A DNA stretch of 64,000 nt from Phycisphaerales bacterium (GTDB lineage: Bacteria > Planctomycetota > Phycisphaerae > Phycisphaerales > UBA1924). The DNA lies in the NCBI GenBank assembly GCA_019744815.1, contig JAIEUA010000010.1, positions 372,001-436,000 on the forward strand, given 5' to 3'. The position numbers and the translations under genes are program-made. The notes beneath the pieces are model-generated. The model had not been told where the DNA came from. It saw nothing but the letters and a program-made list of their open reading frames with translations, and made no database searches. Position 1 is the first letter of the stretch. The number at the start of each line of letters is the position of its first letter. Shown one piece after another: positions 1-6,983 of the stretch.

Positions 1-108
1 GCCCAGTTCGGCATGGAAGAAGTCCCCGCCGAGGAGTATCTCGCGCAACTCGCCCAAGTGCGCGACCAAAGCACGCAGTGGCAGCCCTTCACCCCATGCG
101 CACTGTGA
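1..108 (+). CDS. C-terminal end of an unidentified protein (5' cut by window)
   Basis: The first frame is open from the first base to a TGA at 106-108 and gives 35 residues, ending QWQPFTPCAL. The piece is acidic and helical (EEVPAEEYLAQLAQ), consistent with the end of a globular protein. It is too short to assign a family. A palindromic repeat begins five bases after the stop, as at other gene ends in this window. That the frame is coding is inferred only from its composition and from the repeat lying just outside it. Confidence 0.5.
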   Translation, partial: AQFGMEEVPAEEYLAQLAQVRDQSTQWQPFTPCAL

Positions 109-112
109 TCAA

Positions 113-145
113 GGGTGCCACTGCCCAGCGCCTCGCTGGGCAGTG
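113..145. repeat. REP-like palindrome, family A copy 1
   Basis: GGGTGCCA is followed by a perfect 12-bp stem, CACTGCCCAGCG (119-130) and CGCTGGGCAGTG (134-145), with a 3-base loop. The same stem recurs at 622-654, and a variant stem lies inverted at 700-732. The copy sits between the end of the partial gene at 108 and the 3' end of the VOC gene at 167. It could fold in RNA at both converging gene ends, but no T-run follows. Confidence 0.9.
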
Positions 146-166
146 ATTTCGCTCACCCCTCCGCAA

Positions 167-592
167 CTAATTCGTCGGCCACACCCCCGGCGTCACCAGC
201 TCCGCCAGATGCCCGTCCGGATCGCGGAAGTACACGCTCGTCCCGCCCCGCTCCCAACGCATCTCGCCCTCGATCGCCACGCCCTCGGCGGCCAGATGCG
301 CCCGCCACGCCGCAAGCTCCGATTCCTCGATCGCGAACGCGAAGTGCGTCGTCCCCAGCGAGTCCGACGGCGGAATCGTGCCGCCTTCAAACCGCAGCGT
401 CTGCACCGACCCACCCTTTTTGAACAGCAAGAACACCTGCCCGCCCGGCATGCCCAGCGCACAGATCCGGGGATCGTCGCTCGCCGGGTTCAACGCTCGC
501 AGGCCCAGCACCCGCTCGTACCACGCCCGTGACGCCGCCACGTCATCGACGTAGATCGCTGTTTCCAGAAACCGTGTCAATCGTGGCGTCAT
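167..592 (-). CDS. VOC/glyoxalase-fold protein
   Basis: The 141-residue protein has the vicinal oxygen chelate pattern. It opens with a strand and helix (FLETAIYVDDVAASRAWYER, residues 9-28), has a central TTHFAFAI strand carrying a candidate metal-ligand His, and ends with FRDPDGHLAELVTPG, where the Glu is the usual metal ligand. Members are glyoxalases, ring-cleaving dioxygenases or resistance proteins; the substrate here cannot be told. The ATG at 592 is the only start that keeps the first beta strand whole. Palindromic family A repeats lie directly beyond both ends of the gene. It converges on the partial gene at 1-108 and is followed upstream by the argS 3' end, so it is probably transcribed alone or after argS. 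Confidence 0.85.
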   Translation of the reverse strand: MTPRLTRFLETAIYVDDVAASRAWYERVLGLRALNPASDDPRICALGMPGGQVFLLFKKGGSVQTLRFEGGTIPPSDSLGTTHFAFAIEESELAAWRAHLAAEGVAIEGEMRWERGGTSVYFRDPDGHLAELVTPGVWPTN

Positions 593-621
593 GCACGCTC
601 CGATACCGGTCCACGCATTCC

Positions 622-654
622 GGGTGCCACTGCCCAGCGCTTCGCTGGGCAGTG
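622..654. repeat. REP-like palindrome, family A copy 2
   Basis: GGGTGCCA followed by the stem CACTGCCCAGCG (628-639) / CGCTGGGCAGTG (643-654), loop CTT. The stem is identical to the copy at 119-145 and only the loop differs. It lies between the VOC gene start and the argS stop and is paired head-to-head with the copy at 700-732. Confidence 0.9.
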
Positions 655-699
655 AAGAGACATCCAGTCACACGGGCGCATCCGAACACTCAGACCTTC

Positions 700-732
700 C
701 ACTGCCGAGCGAAGCGCTCGGCAGTGGCACCC
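700..732. repeat. REP-like palindrome, family A copy 3 (inverted, variant stem)
   Basis: CACTGCCGAGCG (700-711), loop AAG, CGCTCGGCAGTG (715-726), then GCACCC. Relative to copy 2 it is inverted, so the GGTGCC ends point outward from the pair. One base in each arm differs from copies 1 and 2 and the two changes compensate, so pairing is kept. It ends three bases before the argS stop codon. Confidence 0.88.
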
Positions 733-734
733 GA

Positions 735-2636
735 TCACATCCGCTCCACCACAGGAATCCCCAGCGTCCTGAGCCCATCTTCCAACACCTTCCCCGTCAA
801 CTCGCACAAACGCAGCCGCGCCCGCATCGTCGCCTCGTCCGGCGCTGCCAACACGGGACACGCATCAAAGAAGCTGCTGAACGAACCCGCCAGCTCATAC
901 AGATACGTACACAACCGGTGCGGCTCGCACGCATCACCTGTCGCCTTCAGCGCACCCGGATACTTCAAGAGCGCCAACGCCAGCATCTTTTCTTGCGGCT
1001 GCGCAATCGAGAGCACTCCACCCTCAACACTTACGCCGCGCTCCTTCGCCTTGCGGAAGATGCTCTTGATCCGCACCAGGGCGTACAGCAAATACGGCCC
1101 GGTGTTCCCCTCAAACGCCAGCATCCGATCGAACGAGAACACGTAGTCCTTCACCCGGTCGTTGCACAGGTCCGCGTACTTCATCGCCGCCACGCCCAGC
1201 GACTCGGCCAAGGTCTTCACCTCGCCCTCGCTCATCGCGTCGCCTTCCTTCGCCCGCGCGCGAATCCCCGCGCTCGCCCGCTCCCCCGCCTCGTCGATCA
1301 GCGACTGCAGGTTCACGTTCTCGCCGCTGCGGGTCTTGAACGGCCGGCCATCCTCACCCAGCACGCTGCCGAACGCCGCGTGCTCCATGATCGCGACCTT
1401 GCCCGTCTTGGGGTTCGTCGCATATCCGGCCTTGGTCGCCGCGCCGAAGCACTGGCGCAGATGCAGGTTCTGCCGCGCATCGATCACGTACACCAGCCGA
1501 TCCGCGTGCATCGTCTGCACCCGCCGCCGGATGCCCGCGATGTCGGTCGTTGCGTACAAAAACCCGCCGTCGGTCTTGCGCACCAGGCACGGCTCCTTGA
1601 TGCTTCCAAACTCCGGAGCATCCACCCGCACCACCAGCGCGCCCTGATCCAGCTCCGCGATGCCGCGCTTCTCGAGGTCCGCCACCATCGGCGCCAGCTC
1701 CTCGGCGTACGTCGATTCCCCCGCGCTGTGCTCGTCGGTCACATTCACGTGCAGCCGCTTGCACACCGCCAGGCACACATCCATCGTGATCTTCTGGATC
1801 TTTTTCCACACGCCGAACGTCTCGGCGTCGTGCGCCTGCAGCTTCACCAGCACCTGCCGCGCGTCCAAAAACGCCTCGGTCGCGCCGTTCACCTGCTCCT
1901 CGCACTCCGCCGTCGCCTTGGGCCCCAGCCCGAACTTCTTGCACGCCTCCAGCCCCGCCAGATCGCGCTGGCACTCCGCCTGCGCCGCCTTGTACGCGGC
2001 GTCCAACCCGTCAAGCGTCAACCGCTCCAGGTCCACCCGCCGCGGATCGCCCGCCGGCAACTTCGCCAGCTTCATCAGCCGCGCCGTCACCATCGCGATG
2101 TTGAGTCCCCAATCGCCCACGTGATTCTGCCGGATCACCGTGTGCCCCAGCCGCTCCAGCACCCGCGCGATCGCATCGCCCACAAACGGCGAACGCAGAT
2201 GCCCCACGTGCATCTGCTTCGCCAGGTTCACGCCCATCAAGTCCACGACCACCCGCAAGGGCGTCGCCACCGGCGTGACACCCAGCGCTGCCGAGTCCAT
2301 CGACGCCACCAACCCCGCCAGCGCCTCGCCCCGCAGCTTCACATTGATGAACCCCGGCCCCGCGATCGACTTCTCGGTCAGCGGCTCAGCGATCGAAGCG
2401 AGGTCTGCGTCCTTCGCCGCCTCCGCCACGATCGCCGCCGCCACTTCCCGAGGCTGCTTGCCGACCCGCTTGGCCAACCCCATCGCCGCGTTGGACTGAA
2501 AGTCCGCAATGGCGATCTGCTTGCTCGCGGTGATCAGCGGCTCCGCATCGGCCGCCTGCGGGAACGCCCGCGCAATCGCGCCCCGGAACGAGGCATCGAG
2601 CAACGCAATCGGATCAACAAAGGAAGCGTCAGACAT
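735..2636 (-). CDS. argS: arginyl-tRNA synthetase
   Basis: This class I synthetase charges tRNA(Arg) with arginine in the cytoplasm using ATP. The 633-residue product has the N-terminal ArgRS domain, the HIGH-type signature HVGH at residues 143-146 inside MGVNLAKQMHVGHLRS, and a following RQNHVGDWG block typical of ArgRS. The C-terminal helical DALR anticodon-binding domain contains LYELAGSFSSFFDACPVL. The reading frame is open 18 codons further upstream, but the ATG at 2636 gives a normal N-terminus (MSDASFVDP) without the Cys-rich extension. Length fits bacterial ArgRS of the larger type. The stop lies just inside a palindromic repeat region. Confidence 0.96.
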   Translation of the reverse strand: MSDASFVDPIALLDASFRGAIARAFPQAADAEPLITASKQIAIADFQSNAAMGLAKRVGKQPREVAAAIVAEAAKDADLASIAEPLTEKSIAGPGFINVKLRGEALAGLVASMDSAALGVTPVATPLRVVVDLMGVNLAKQMHVGHLRSPFVGDAIARVLERLGHTVIRQNHVGDWGLNIAMVTARLMKLAKLPAGDPRRVDLERLTLDGLDAAYKAAQAECQRDLAGLEACKKFGLGPKATAECEEQVNGATEAFLDARQVLVKLQAHDAETFGVWKKIQKITMDVCLAVCKRLHVNVTDEHSAGESTYAEELAPMVADLEKRGIAELDQGALVVRVDAPEFGSIKEPCLVRKTDGGFLYATTDIAGIRRRVQTMHADRLVYVIDARQNLHLRQCFGAATKAGYATNPKTGKVAIMEHAAFGSVLGEDGRPFKTRSGENVNLQSLIDEAGERASAGIRARAKEGDAMSEGEVKTLAESLGVAAMKYADLCNDRVKDYVFSFDRMLAFEGNTGPYLLYALVRIKSIFRKAKERGVSVEGGVLSIAQPQEKMLALALLKYPGALKATGDACEPHRLCTYLYELAGSFSSFFDACPVLAAPDEATMRARLRLCELTGKVLEDGLRTLGIPVVERM

Positions 2637-2816
2637 AGGGGCGAAGTTTATGGGCACATCGCCGCAACAGAAACGCTCACGCGGATACACCCTGCTTCAC
2701 GCTCTCCCCACTCGCAAGCAGCTCCAACGGACAGCTTCACCAACGGCGTGTTTTCGAGTGGCCTTAACGAACCCCGTGTCGATGCGGTGTCTGGGATTTG
2801 CCAATGATCCGGCACT

Positions 2817-3137
2817 GTGCGGTTCGAAAGGAAGTCAACGCTGACGCTGGTTTTCCACGCACTGGGTGCGGTGTTCTTTTTCATTGTCGGGATCAGTCTC
2901 GTGATCACGGGGCACCTGAGTCATCGTGGGCGATCGTTCGGCGGCGGTGCCTTTTCCGCACGCGCTATGGGTATTGCGTTCATGCTCGCGAGCCTTGCCT
3001 GGCTTCGCGCCGTGTGGCTGCAACGCGGAGGCAGGTTTCTCGATGTGGACGACGGGCTCTTGAAGTACCTCGTGCTTCTCGCGGTTGTCGTCGCCGCGGC
3101 GATTCTGCCGCTGTTGTTCTTTGATGTGACGACGTGA
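2817..3137 (+). CDS. small three-helix membrane protein
   Basis: A 106-residue protein starting at GTG 2817. It has three hydrophobic segments, roughly residues 11-31, 46-65 and 82-101, with basic residues (RFERK, LQRGGR) on what would be the cytoplasmic side. No family is recognised. It is followed 46 bases later by another tiny membrane protein and then by a third gene of similar character, so the three may form a small operon divergent from argS. Function unknown. Confidence 0.65.
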   Translation: MRFERKSTLTLVFHALGAVFFFIVGISLVITGHLSHRGRSFGGGAFSARAMGIAFMLASLAWLRAVWLQRGGRFLDVDDGLLKYLVLLAVVVAAAILPLLFFDVTT

Positions 3138-3183
3138 ATGCTGACGCCTGTACCGCATTCGACTTTGCGGTACTCTCGAAGGC

Positions 3184-3372
3184 ATGCCTACCCCGAGCAG
3201 CCAAAGACCATCGAGCAAAGGCGACATCGCTTCGCTGGGGCCGCGTCCGTATTGGATACTGGTCGTGTTCTTGTTGATCGCCGTGCCGATGTGTGTCTGC
3301 TCGGGATTCCTCTTCGTGATCTTCGGGTTGGGAGGGGGATTTGGTGGGGGAATGGGTCCCAATGGTGGATGA
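3184..3372 (+). CDS. 62-residue single-pass membrane protein with Gly-rich tail
   Basis: ATG at 3184 is preceded by GAAGG. The 62-residue product has a polar N-terminus (MPTPSSQRPSSKGD), one strong hydrophobic segment (about residues 23-48, YWILVVFLLIAVPMCVC and onward) and a Gly-rich end (GLGGGFGGGMGPNGG). No family is recognised. The stop is 23 bases before the next start, suggesting cotranscription with 2817-3137 and 3396-3869. Confidence 0.55.
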   Translation: MPTPSSQRPSSKGDIASLGPRPYWILVVFLLIAVPMCVCSGFLFVIFGLGGGFGGGMGPNGG

Positions 3373-3395
3373 GCGGGTCGCTGAGGAGGTGGATG

Positions 3396-3869
3396 ATGAC
3401 GACTGAAGAACGTTTGGAGCAAATGGAGAAAAAAGTTCGTCTGCAAGGGCACATCCTGCAAGCCATTTGCGGTGCGGCCGTCTTTGCGGTCTTCATGTTT
3501 TGGTCGGGTGGATCGGACACGATTCGGGCATCGGACATTCGAGCACGACGCGTGACGTTGGTCAATGAAGACGGCAAGAGACGTGGAGAGATCGTTTCTG
3601 GCGACTACGACGCCTCGGTCTACCTGAACTTCGCGAATGACGCAAAGACATCGATCAGTGTGAAGCAGAACCAAATCAGCCTGTGGATGTCCGACCATCA
3701 AGGCAACCCGACGTTCAGCGTCCTGAAAGAGATTGAGAGCGGCGTGCCGGTCGTCAGGATCGGAGGATTTCTTGAGTCTCAGTCAGGCTTGGAATTGCGG
3801 CTTGGTCGGGATGCTCCCGAGTTGAAGCTGTTCGACAAAGACGGCAAGGTCGTGTGGTCGGCACCTTGA
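3396..3869 (+). CDS. membrane-anchored protein of unknown function with beta-rich exported domain
   Basis: The frame is open further upstream, but AGGAGG at 3384-3389 points to one of the adjacent ATGs at 3393 or 3396; 3396 gives the better spacing. The 157-residue product begins with a short charged coiled segment (TTEERLEQMEKKVRLQGH), then a hydrophobic helix (about residues 18-36), then repeated short beta units: RARRVTLVNEDGKRRGEI, ISLWMSDHQGN, LELRLGRDAPELKLFDKDGK. Such 'xLxDxxGxxR' units occur in several planctomycete hypothetical proteins. Function unknown. A hairpin repeat follows the stop. Confidence 0.7.
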   Translation: MTTEERLEQMEKKVRLQGHILQAICGAAVFAVFMFWSGGSDTIRASDIRARRVTLVNEDGKRRGEIVSGDYDASVYLNFANDAKTSISVKQNQISLWMSDHQGNPTFSVLKEIESGVPVVRIGGFLESQSGLELRLGRDAPELKLFDKDGKVVWSAP

Positions 3870-3897
3870 CAGACGATGCGCGATCGACCCGTGCGTC

Positions 3898-3917
3898 GAC
3901 CGGCCGGGAGGCCGGTC
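3898..3917. repeat. palindromic hairpin repeat GACCGGCC-GGGA-GGCCGGTC
   Basis: A perfect 8-bp stem with a GGGA loop lies 29 bases after the stop at 3869 and is followed by CCCACTGCC. It resembles the short interspersed palindromes elsewhere in the window. It may protect or end the upstream transcript, but no T-run follows. Confidence 0.75.
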
Positions 3918-4009
3918 CCACTGCCGTGATTGGGGGATGGCACGCGGAAGCCCGAAGGCCCCACCCCTAGTGTCATCCAAAGAGCGTCTCCGCAGCTGTT
4001 GGTTCGCCG

Positions 4010-5059
4010 CTAATTCTTCCCTCCGCGCCCCTCCGCCCGCTCCGCGCCCTCCGCGTTCTCTTCTCCCCACGCCAGCACAATCCCCGCCAGCTCATCCGCC
4101 ACCCCGATCATCGCCGTGCTCGGCGTCAGCCCCAGCGGATCATCGATCACCGCCACCCGCTTGTTCTTGATCGCCGGCACATTCAATTCCGCCGCCCGCC
4201 CCATCAGCGCGATCAACTCCTCCGCCGTTGGCTGCTTCTCCGGCTCCGCCGTCCGCGGCGGCCTCGGCGAGAAAATCACAATCCCATCCGGGGCCAGCTT
4301 CTGCAAGTCCTCCAGATCCAGCGTCACCCACGCCGCCTTGAACTTGTCATCGCCGCCCGCACCCAGCGCTGGCACGCCGCCGAGTTGCTCCAGCAACTGA
4401 TGATGAAAACTCCCCGGCCCCATCGCCCCCAGCGGCTTGGCCGATCCCAGAATCAGAATCCGCCCCGCACGCTTCATCCCCGCGCCCCGATCGCGCCACG
4501 CCCGCTTCATCTCCTCCTCAAACGGCATCGGCGGCTTCACGTGCTCCCGGGGGCGGGGCCTTCCAGGCCCCGGCGTCCCCTCTTCCTTCTTCTCTTCCCC
4601 CACCGTCCACGCAAACACCGCCTCATCCATCTGCCGCGCACACGACTCGATCTCATCCAGTCCCAGTGGATTGAGGTTCATCACCACCCAGTCATTCGCC
4701 TTCGCCAACTCCGTAAGCCGCTCCGGCAGTTCCCGCGCTCCCCACTGAATGAACACATGCGTCGGCCGCACGCGTATCAGCGTTTCGTAGTCGATCGTCC
4801 CCAGTTCGCCGCACGATGGCACCTTCGGGTCCAGCACCAAGTCGTACGCGTGCCGCCCCACGATCTGTGCCTCGTACCCCAGGTCCTTCAGAATCACCGC
4901 GAGCGCCGGGCTGTGCGCCACAATCCGAAGCTCCCGCGTCGGCGTGGTCTCCGACCCGGTCGCACCACTCTTGCTCGGCTCGCGTCCACATCCCGACACC
5001 ACCGCCGCGAGCACGATCGCTCCGAGCCACAGCATCACCTTCGCAACGATCGCTCGCAT
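4010..5059 (-). CDS. substrate-binding lipoprotein of a metal/cobalamin ABC importer (BtuF-like)
   Basis: The 349-residue protein starts at ATG 5059 with a lipoprotein signal peptide (hydrophobic residues 8-22, VVSGC, Cys24). The body matches the helical-backbone periplasmic binding fold: ELRIVAHSPALAVILKDLG, the GTIDYETLIRVRPTHVFIQW block and ILGSAKPLGAMGPGSF. It probably binds a corrinoid or siderophore-type ligand outside the inner membrane; no permease or ATPase gene is adjacent. Two parts look repeat-derived. Residues about 160-171 (GTPGPGRPRPRE) are encoded by a GC palindrome also found between genes at 35.2 kb. The C-terminal ENAEGAERAEGRGGKN is encoded by a copy of the CTCCGCG-type repeat, so the frame seems extended by repeat insertion. 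Confidence 0.72.
   Translation of the reverse strand: MRAIVAKVMLWLGAIVLAAVVSGCGREPSKSGATGSETTPTRELRIVAHSPALAVILKDLGYEAQIVGRHAYDLVLDPKVPSCGELGTIDYETLIRVRPTHVFIQWGARELPERLTELAKANDWVVMNLNPLGLDEIESCARQMDEAVFAWTVGEEKKEEGTPGPGRPRPREHVKPPMPFEEEMKRAWRDRGAGMKRAGRILILGSAKPLGAMGPGSFHHQLLEQLGGVPALGAGGDDKFKAAWVTLDLEDLQKLAPDGIVIFSPRPPRTAEPEKQPTAEELIALMGRAAELNVPAIKNKRVAVIDDPLGLTPSTAMIGVADELAGIVLAWGEENAEGAERAEGRGGKN
4017..4062. repeat. CTCCGCG-type interspersed repeat (family C), overlapping a CDS end
   Basis: Tandem imperfect units of CTCCGCGCCC / CTCCGCCCGCTCCGCG / CCTCCGCGTTCTC. Related copies lie at 5255-5303, 40174-40209 and 40281-40316. This copy encodes the last residues of the BtuF-like lipoprotein on the minus strand. 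Confidence 0.75.
4549..4580. repeat. family B GC palindrome inserted in frame within a CDS
   Basis: CGGGGCCT (4554-4561), loop TCC, AGGCCCCG (4565-4572), in a GGGGGCGGGGCC context. The core is identical to the intergenic inverted pair at 35166-35188 and 35239-35261. Here it lies inside the minus-strand lipoprotein gene without breaking its frame and adds a Pro/Gly/Arg-rich loop. Confidence 0.85.
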
Positions 5060-5096
5060 CGCCCCAGCGTATGGCCCTGCCGCCGTCTGGCGCCTT

Positions 5097-5135
5097 GGTG
5101 CCATCAGTCCGCCGGCTCGGCGGCGCGACTGATGC
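5097..5135. repeat. GGTGCCA-type palindrome, variant stem, left member of a pair
   Basis: GGTGCCATCAGTC begins the element and GACTGATG closes it, with CGCCG/CGGCG pairing inside. The outer GGTGCCA matches family A, but the stem sequence is different. The inverted partner is at 5161-5202. Both lie in the divergent region between the BtuF-like gene and the glycosyltransferase gene. Confidence 0.8.
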
Positions 5136-5160
5136 GGCCCGGAGACGCTACTTCCAGACG

Positions 5161-5202
5161 CACCAGTCGCGCGGCTCCGAGCAGCCGCGGACTGGTGGCA
5201 CC
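5161..5202. repeat. GGTGCCA-type palindrome, variant stem, right member of a pair
   Basis: CACCAGTC at the left pairs with GACTGGTG at the right, with GCGGCT/AGCCGC inside, ending TGGCACC. It is inverted relative to 5097-5135, so the two GGTGCCA ends face outward, as in the pair at 622-732. Confidence 0.8.
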
Positions 5203-5254
5203 GCGCTGCCAGCGATCCGCATCCTCGCAGTGCCTTCACCCCCACTCTCCGCTC

Positions 5255-5303
5255 CGCGCCACTCCGCCCTCTCCGCCCCTCCGCGTTCTCTCCCCGCGCC
5301 CGC
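5255..5303. repeat. CTCCGCG-type interspersed repeat (family C)
   Basis: CTCCGCGCCACTCCG, then CCCTCTCCGCCCCTCCG, then CGTTCTC: the same phrase as at 4017-4062. It lies just upstream of the glycosyltransferase start at 5325 and probably occupies its leader. Confidence 0.7.
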
Positions 5304-5324
5304 CTCCCGCTACCGTTCCTCTTC

Positions 5325-6983
5325 ATGGCGGCCGGCCCCCACTCTCTAACTTCCTCCCCCGCGTGGCACCGCTGCCTCACGCCCAGCGCCGTCACGCTCA
5401 TCGCCGCCGTCACGCTCGCCCGTCTCCTCTACATCTGCTTCCTCTGCCCCTACCACCTCATCGAGGACGAAGCCCAGTACTGGGTCTGGAGCACCCGCCC
5501 CGACTGGTCCTACTACTCCAAAGGCCCCGGCATCGCCTGGTCTATCTGGCTCTCCGTCAAGGCCCTGGGCCTCTCCGAGTTCGGCGTCCGCGCTCTCGCT
5601 CCGATCTACTCCGCCCTCGCCGCCTTCGCGCTCGCCGGACTCGCCGCCGACGCCGCCCGCGACCGCCGCGCCGCACTCGCCGCCGCCGCGATCTTCTTCC
5701 TCACGCCCCTCTTCCTCCTCAACGGCCTCTTCCTCATGACCATCGACGGCCCGCTGCTGGCCTTCTGGTCCATCGCCTGCTGGGCCATCTTCCGCGCCGC
5801 GTTCCGCGCCTCCGCCCGCGCCTGGCTCATCGCCGCCGCCGCCGTCGCCGTCGGTTTCCTCTTCAAATACACCCTTGCCCTCTTCATCCCGAGCGCCCTC
5901 ATCGCCCTCGCGCTCGCCCACCCCGCGCTGCACTCACGCTGGAAGTCCCTCGCCCCAGCCGCCCTCGCCGTCGCCCTCCTCGGCCTCGTCCCCATCGCCA
6001 TCTGGAATGCCCAGCACGACTGGCCCGCGATCAAGCATCTCCTCGGCCACGCCAAACTCCCCGGCGGCGACGTCGCCCCCACTCCCACCAGCGCACCCTT
6101 CACCCTCAAGTACTTCTTCGAGTTTCTCGGCATCCAGCTCGCCGCCGTCGGCCCCGCCCTCGGCCTCATGCTCGCTGCCCGCCGATTCACCGCCGATCCA
6201 GAAACCAATCCCGCCGCCCGCTTCCTCCTCGCCCTCGGCTTCCCCACCCTCGCCCTCTACACGCTCATGTCCGTCTTCACCAGCGTCGAGGGAAACTGGG
6301 CCATGGCCGCGTTCCTCTCGCTCACCTCCCTCGCCGCCATCGCTCTCGTCCGCGGCCTCGACGACTGGCGCAGAAAACTCGCCGACTGGCGCGCCCTGCC
6401 GCAACCCCGCCCCCGCGCCGGCATCTTCCTCCAGCGCCCCGAAACCCTCGCGCAGATCTCCTGGCACGCCACCCTCGTCTACGGCGTCCTCGCCACGCTG
6501 CTCTTCCTCCGACTCGACCTTGTCGCGATCGGCCTTGAGAAACTCGGCAAGCCCGTCGCCATGCACCGCCTCCTCGGCGCGCCCGACTACGCCAACGCGA
6601 TCGATCAGCTCCGCCAGCGTGAGACCCGCAACGGCGCAGCACCCATGCTTTTCTCGTACCATTACGGCGTGGCGGCGCAACTCACCTTCTACCTGCCCGA
6701 TCACCCCATGGTCCGCGTCGCCGGCAGCCGCTTGGGCTACCGCCGCACACAGTGGGACCTCTGGCCCGATCTGTCCCTCGACAACCCCGACCTCACCAAC
6801 CGCGACGCCATCCTCATCGGCGCCGCCGAATCCCAGTGGTCCACGCTCTTCTCCTCCGTTGAATCCCTCGGCAACCTGCCGCAGGACCGCCGCAAGGACC
6901 GCTGGACCTACCTCGGTCGCGGCTACCTCGCACCCTCGCAGCGCGCCACCAACCGCACCACATCCCCCGCGGAGTCCCCATGA
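5325..6983 (+). CDS. integral-membrane glycosyltransferase of the GT39/ArnT (PMT-like) superfamily
   Basis: The 552-residue polytopic protein has an N-terminal helix, then the acidic motif IEDEAQYWVW (D48, E49) in the first exported loop, the position of the catalytic acid in GT-C enzymes that use polyprenyl-phosphate sugars. YYSKGPGIAWSIWL follows, as in PMT_2 family proteins. About ten hydrophobic segments run to residue 430, then a soluble C-terminal domain (VAAQLTFYLPDHP). It would move a sugar from a lipid carrier onto a protein, lipid or glycan on the outer face of the membrane. The acceptor is unknown. Its stop overlaps the start of the PAP2 gene by four bases, so the two are translationally coupled; a phosphatase partner suits recycling of the lipid carrier. 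Confidence 0.85.
   Translation: MAAGPHSLTSSPAWHRCLTPSAVTLIAAVTLARLLYICFLCPYHLIEDEAQYWVWSTRPDWSYYSKGPGIAWSIWLSVKALGLSEFGVRALAPIYSALAAFALAGLAADAARDRRAALAAAAIFFLTPLFLLNGLFLMTIDGPLLAFWSIACWAIFRAAFRASARAWLIAAAAVAVGFLFKYTLALFIPSALIALALAHPALHSRWKSLAPAALAVALLGLVPIAIWNAQHDWPAIKHLLGHAKLPGGDVAPTPTSAPFTLKYFFEFLGIQLAAVGPALGLMLAARRFTADPETNPAARFLLALGFPTLALYTLMSVFTSVEGNWAMAAFLSLTSLAAIALVRGLDDWRRKLADWRALPQPRPRAGIFLQRPETLAQISWHATLVYGVLATLLFLRLDLVAIGLEKLGKPVAMHRLLGAPDYANAIDQLRQRETRNGAAPMLFSYHYGVAAQLTFYLPDHPMVRVAGSRLGYRRTQWDLWPDLSLDNPDLTNRDAILIGAAESQWSTLFSSVESLGNLPQDRRKDRWTYLGRGYLAPSQRATNRTTSPAESP

Noticed and set aside
113-732. The three palindromes read as a CRISPR array
   Set aside because: Spacing is irregular, one unit is inverted, a gene lies between two of them, and no cas genes are present.
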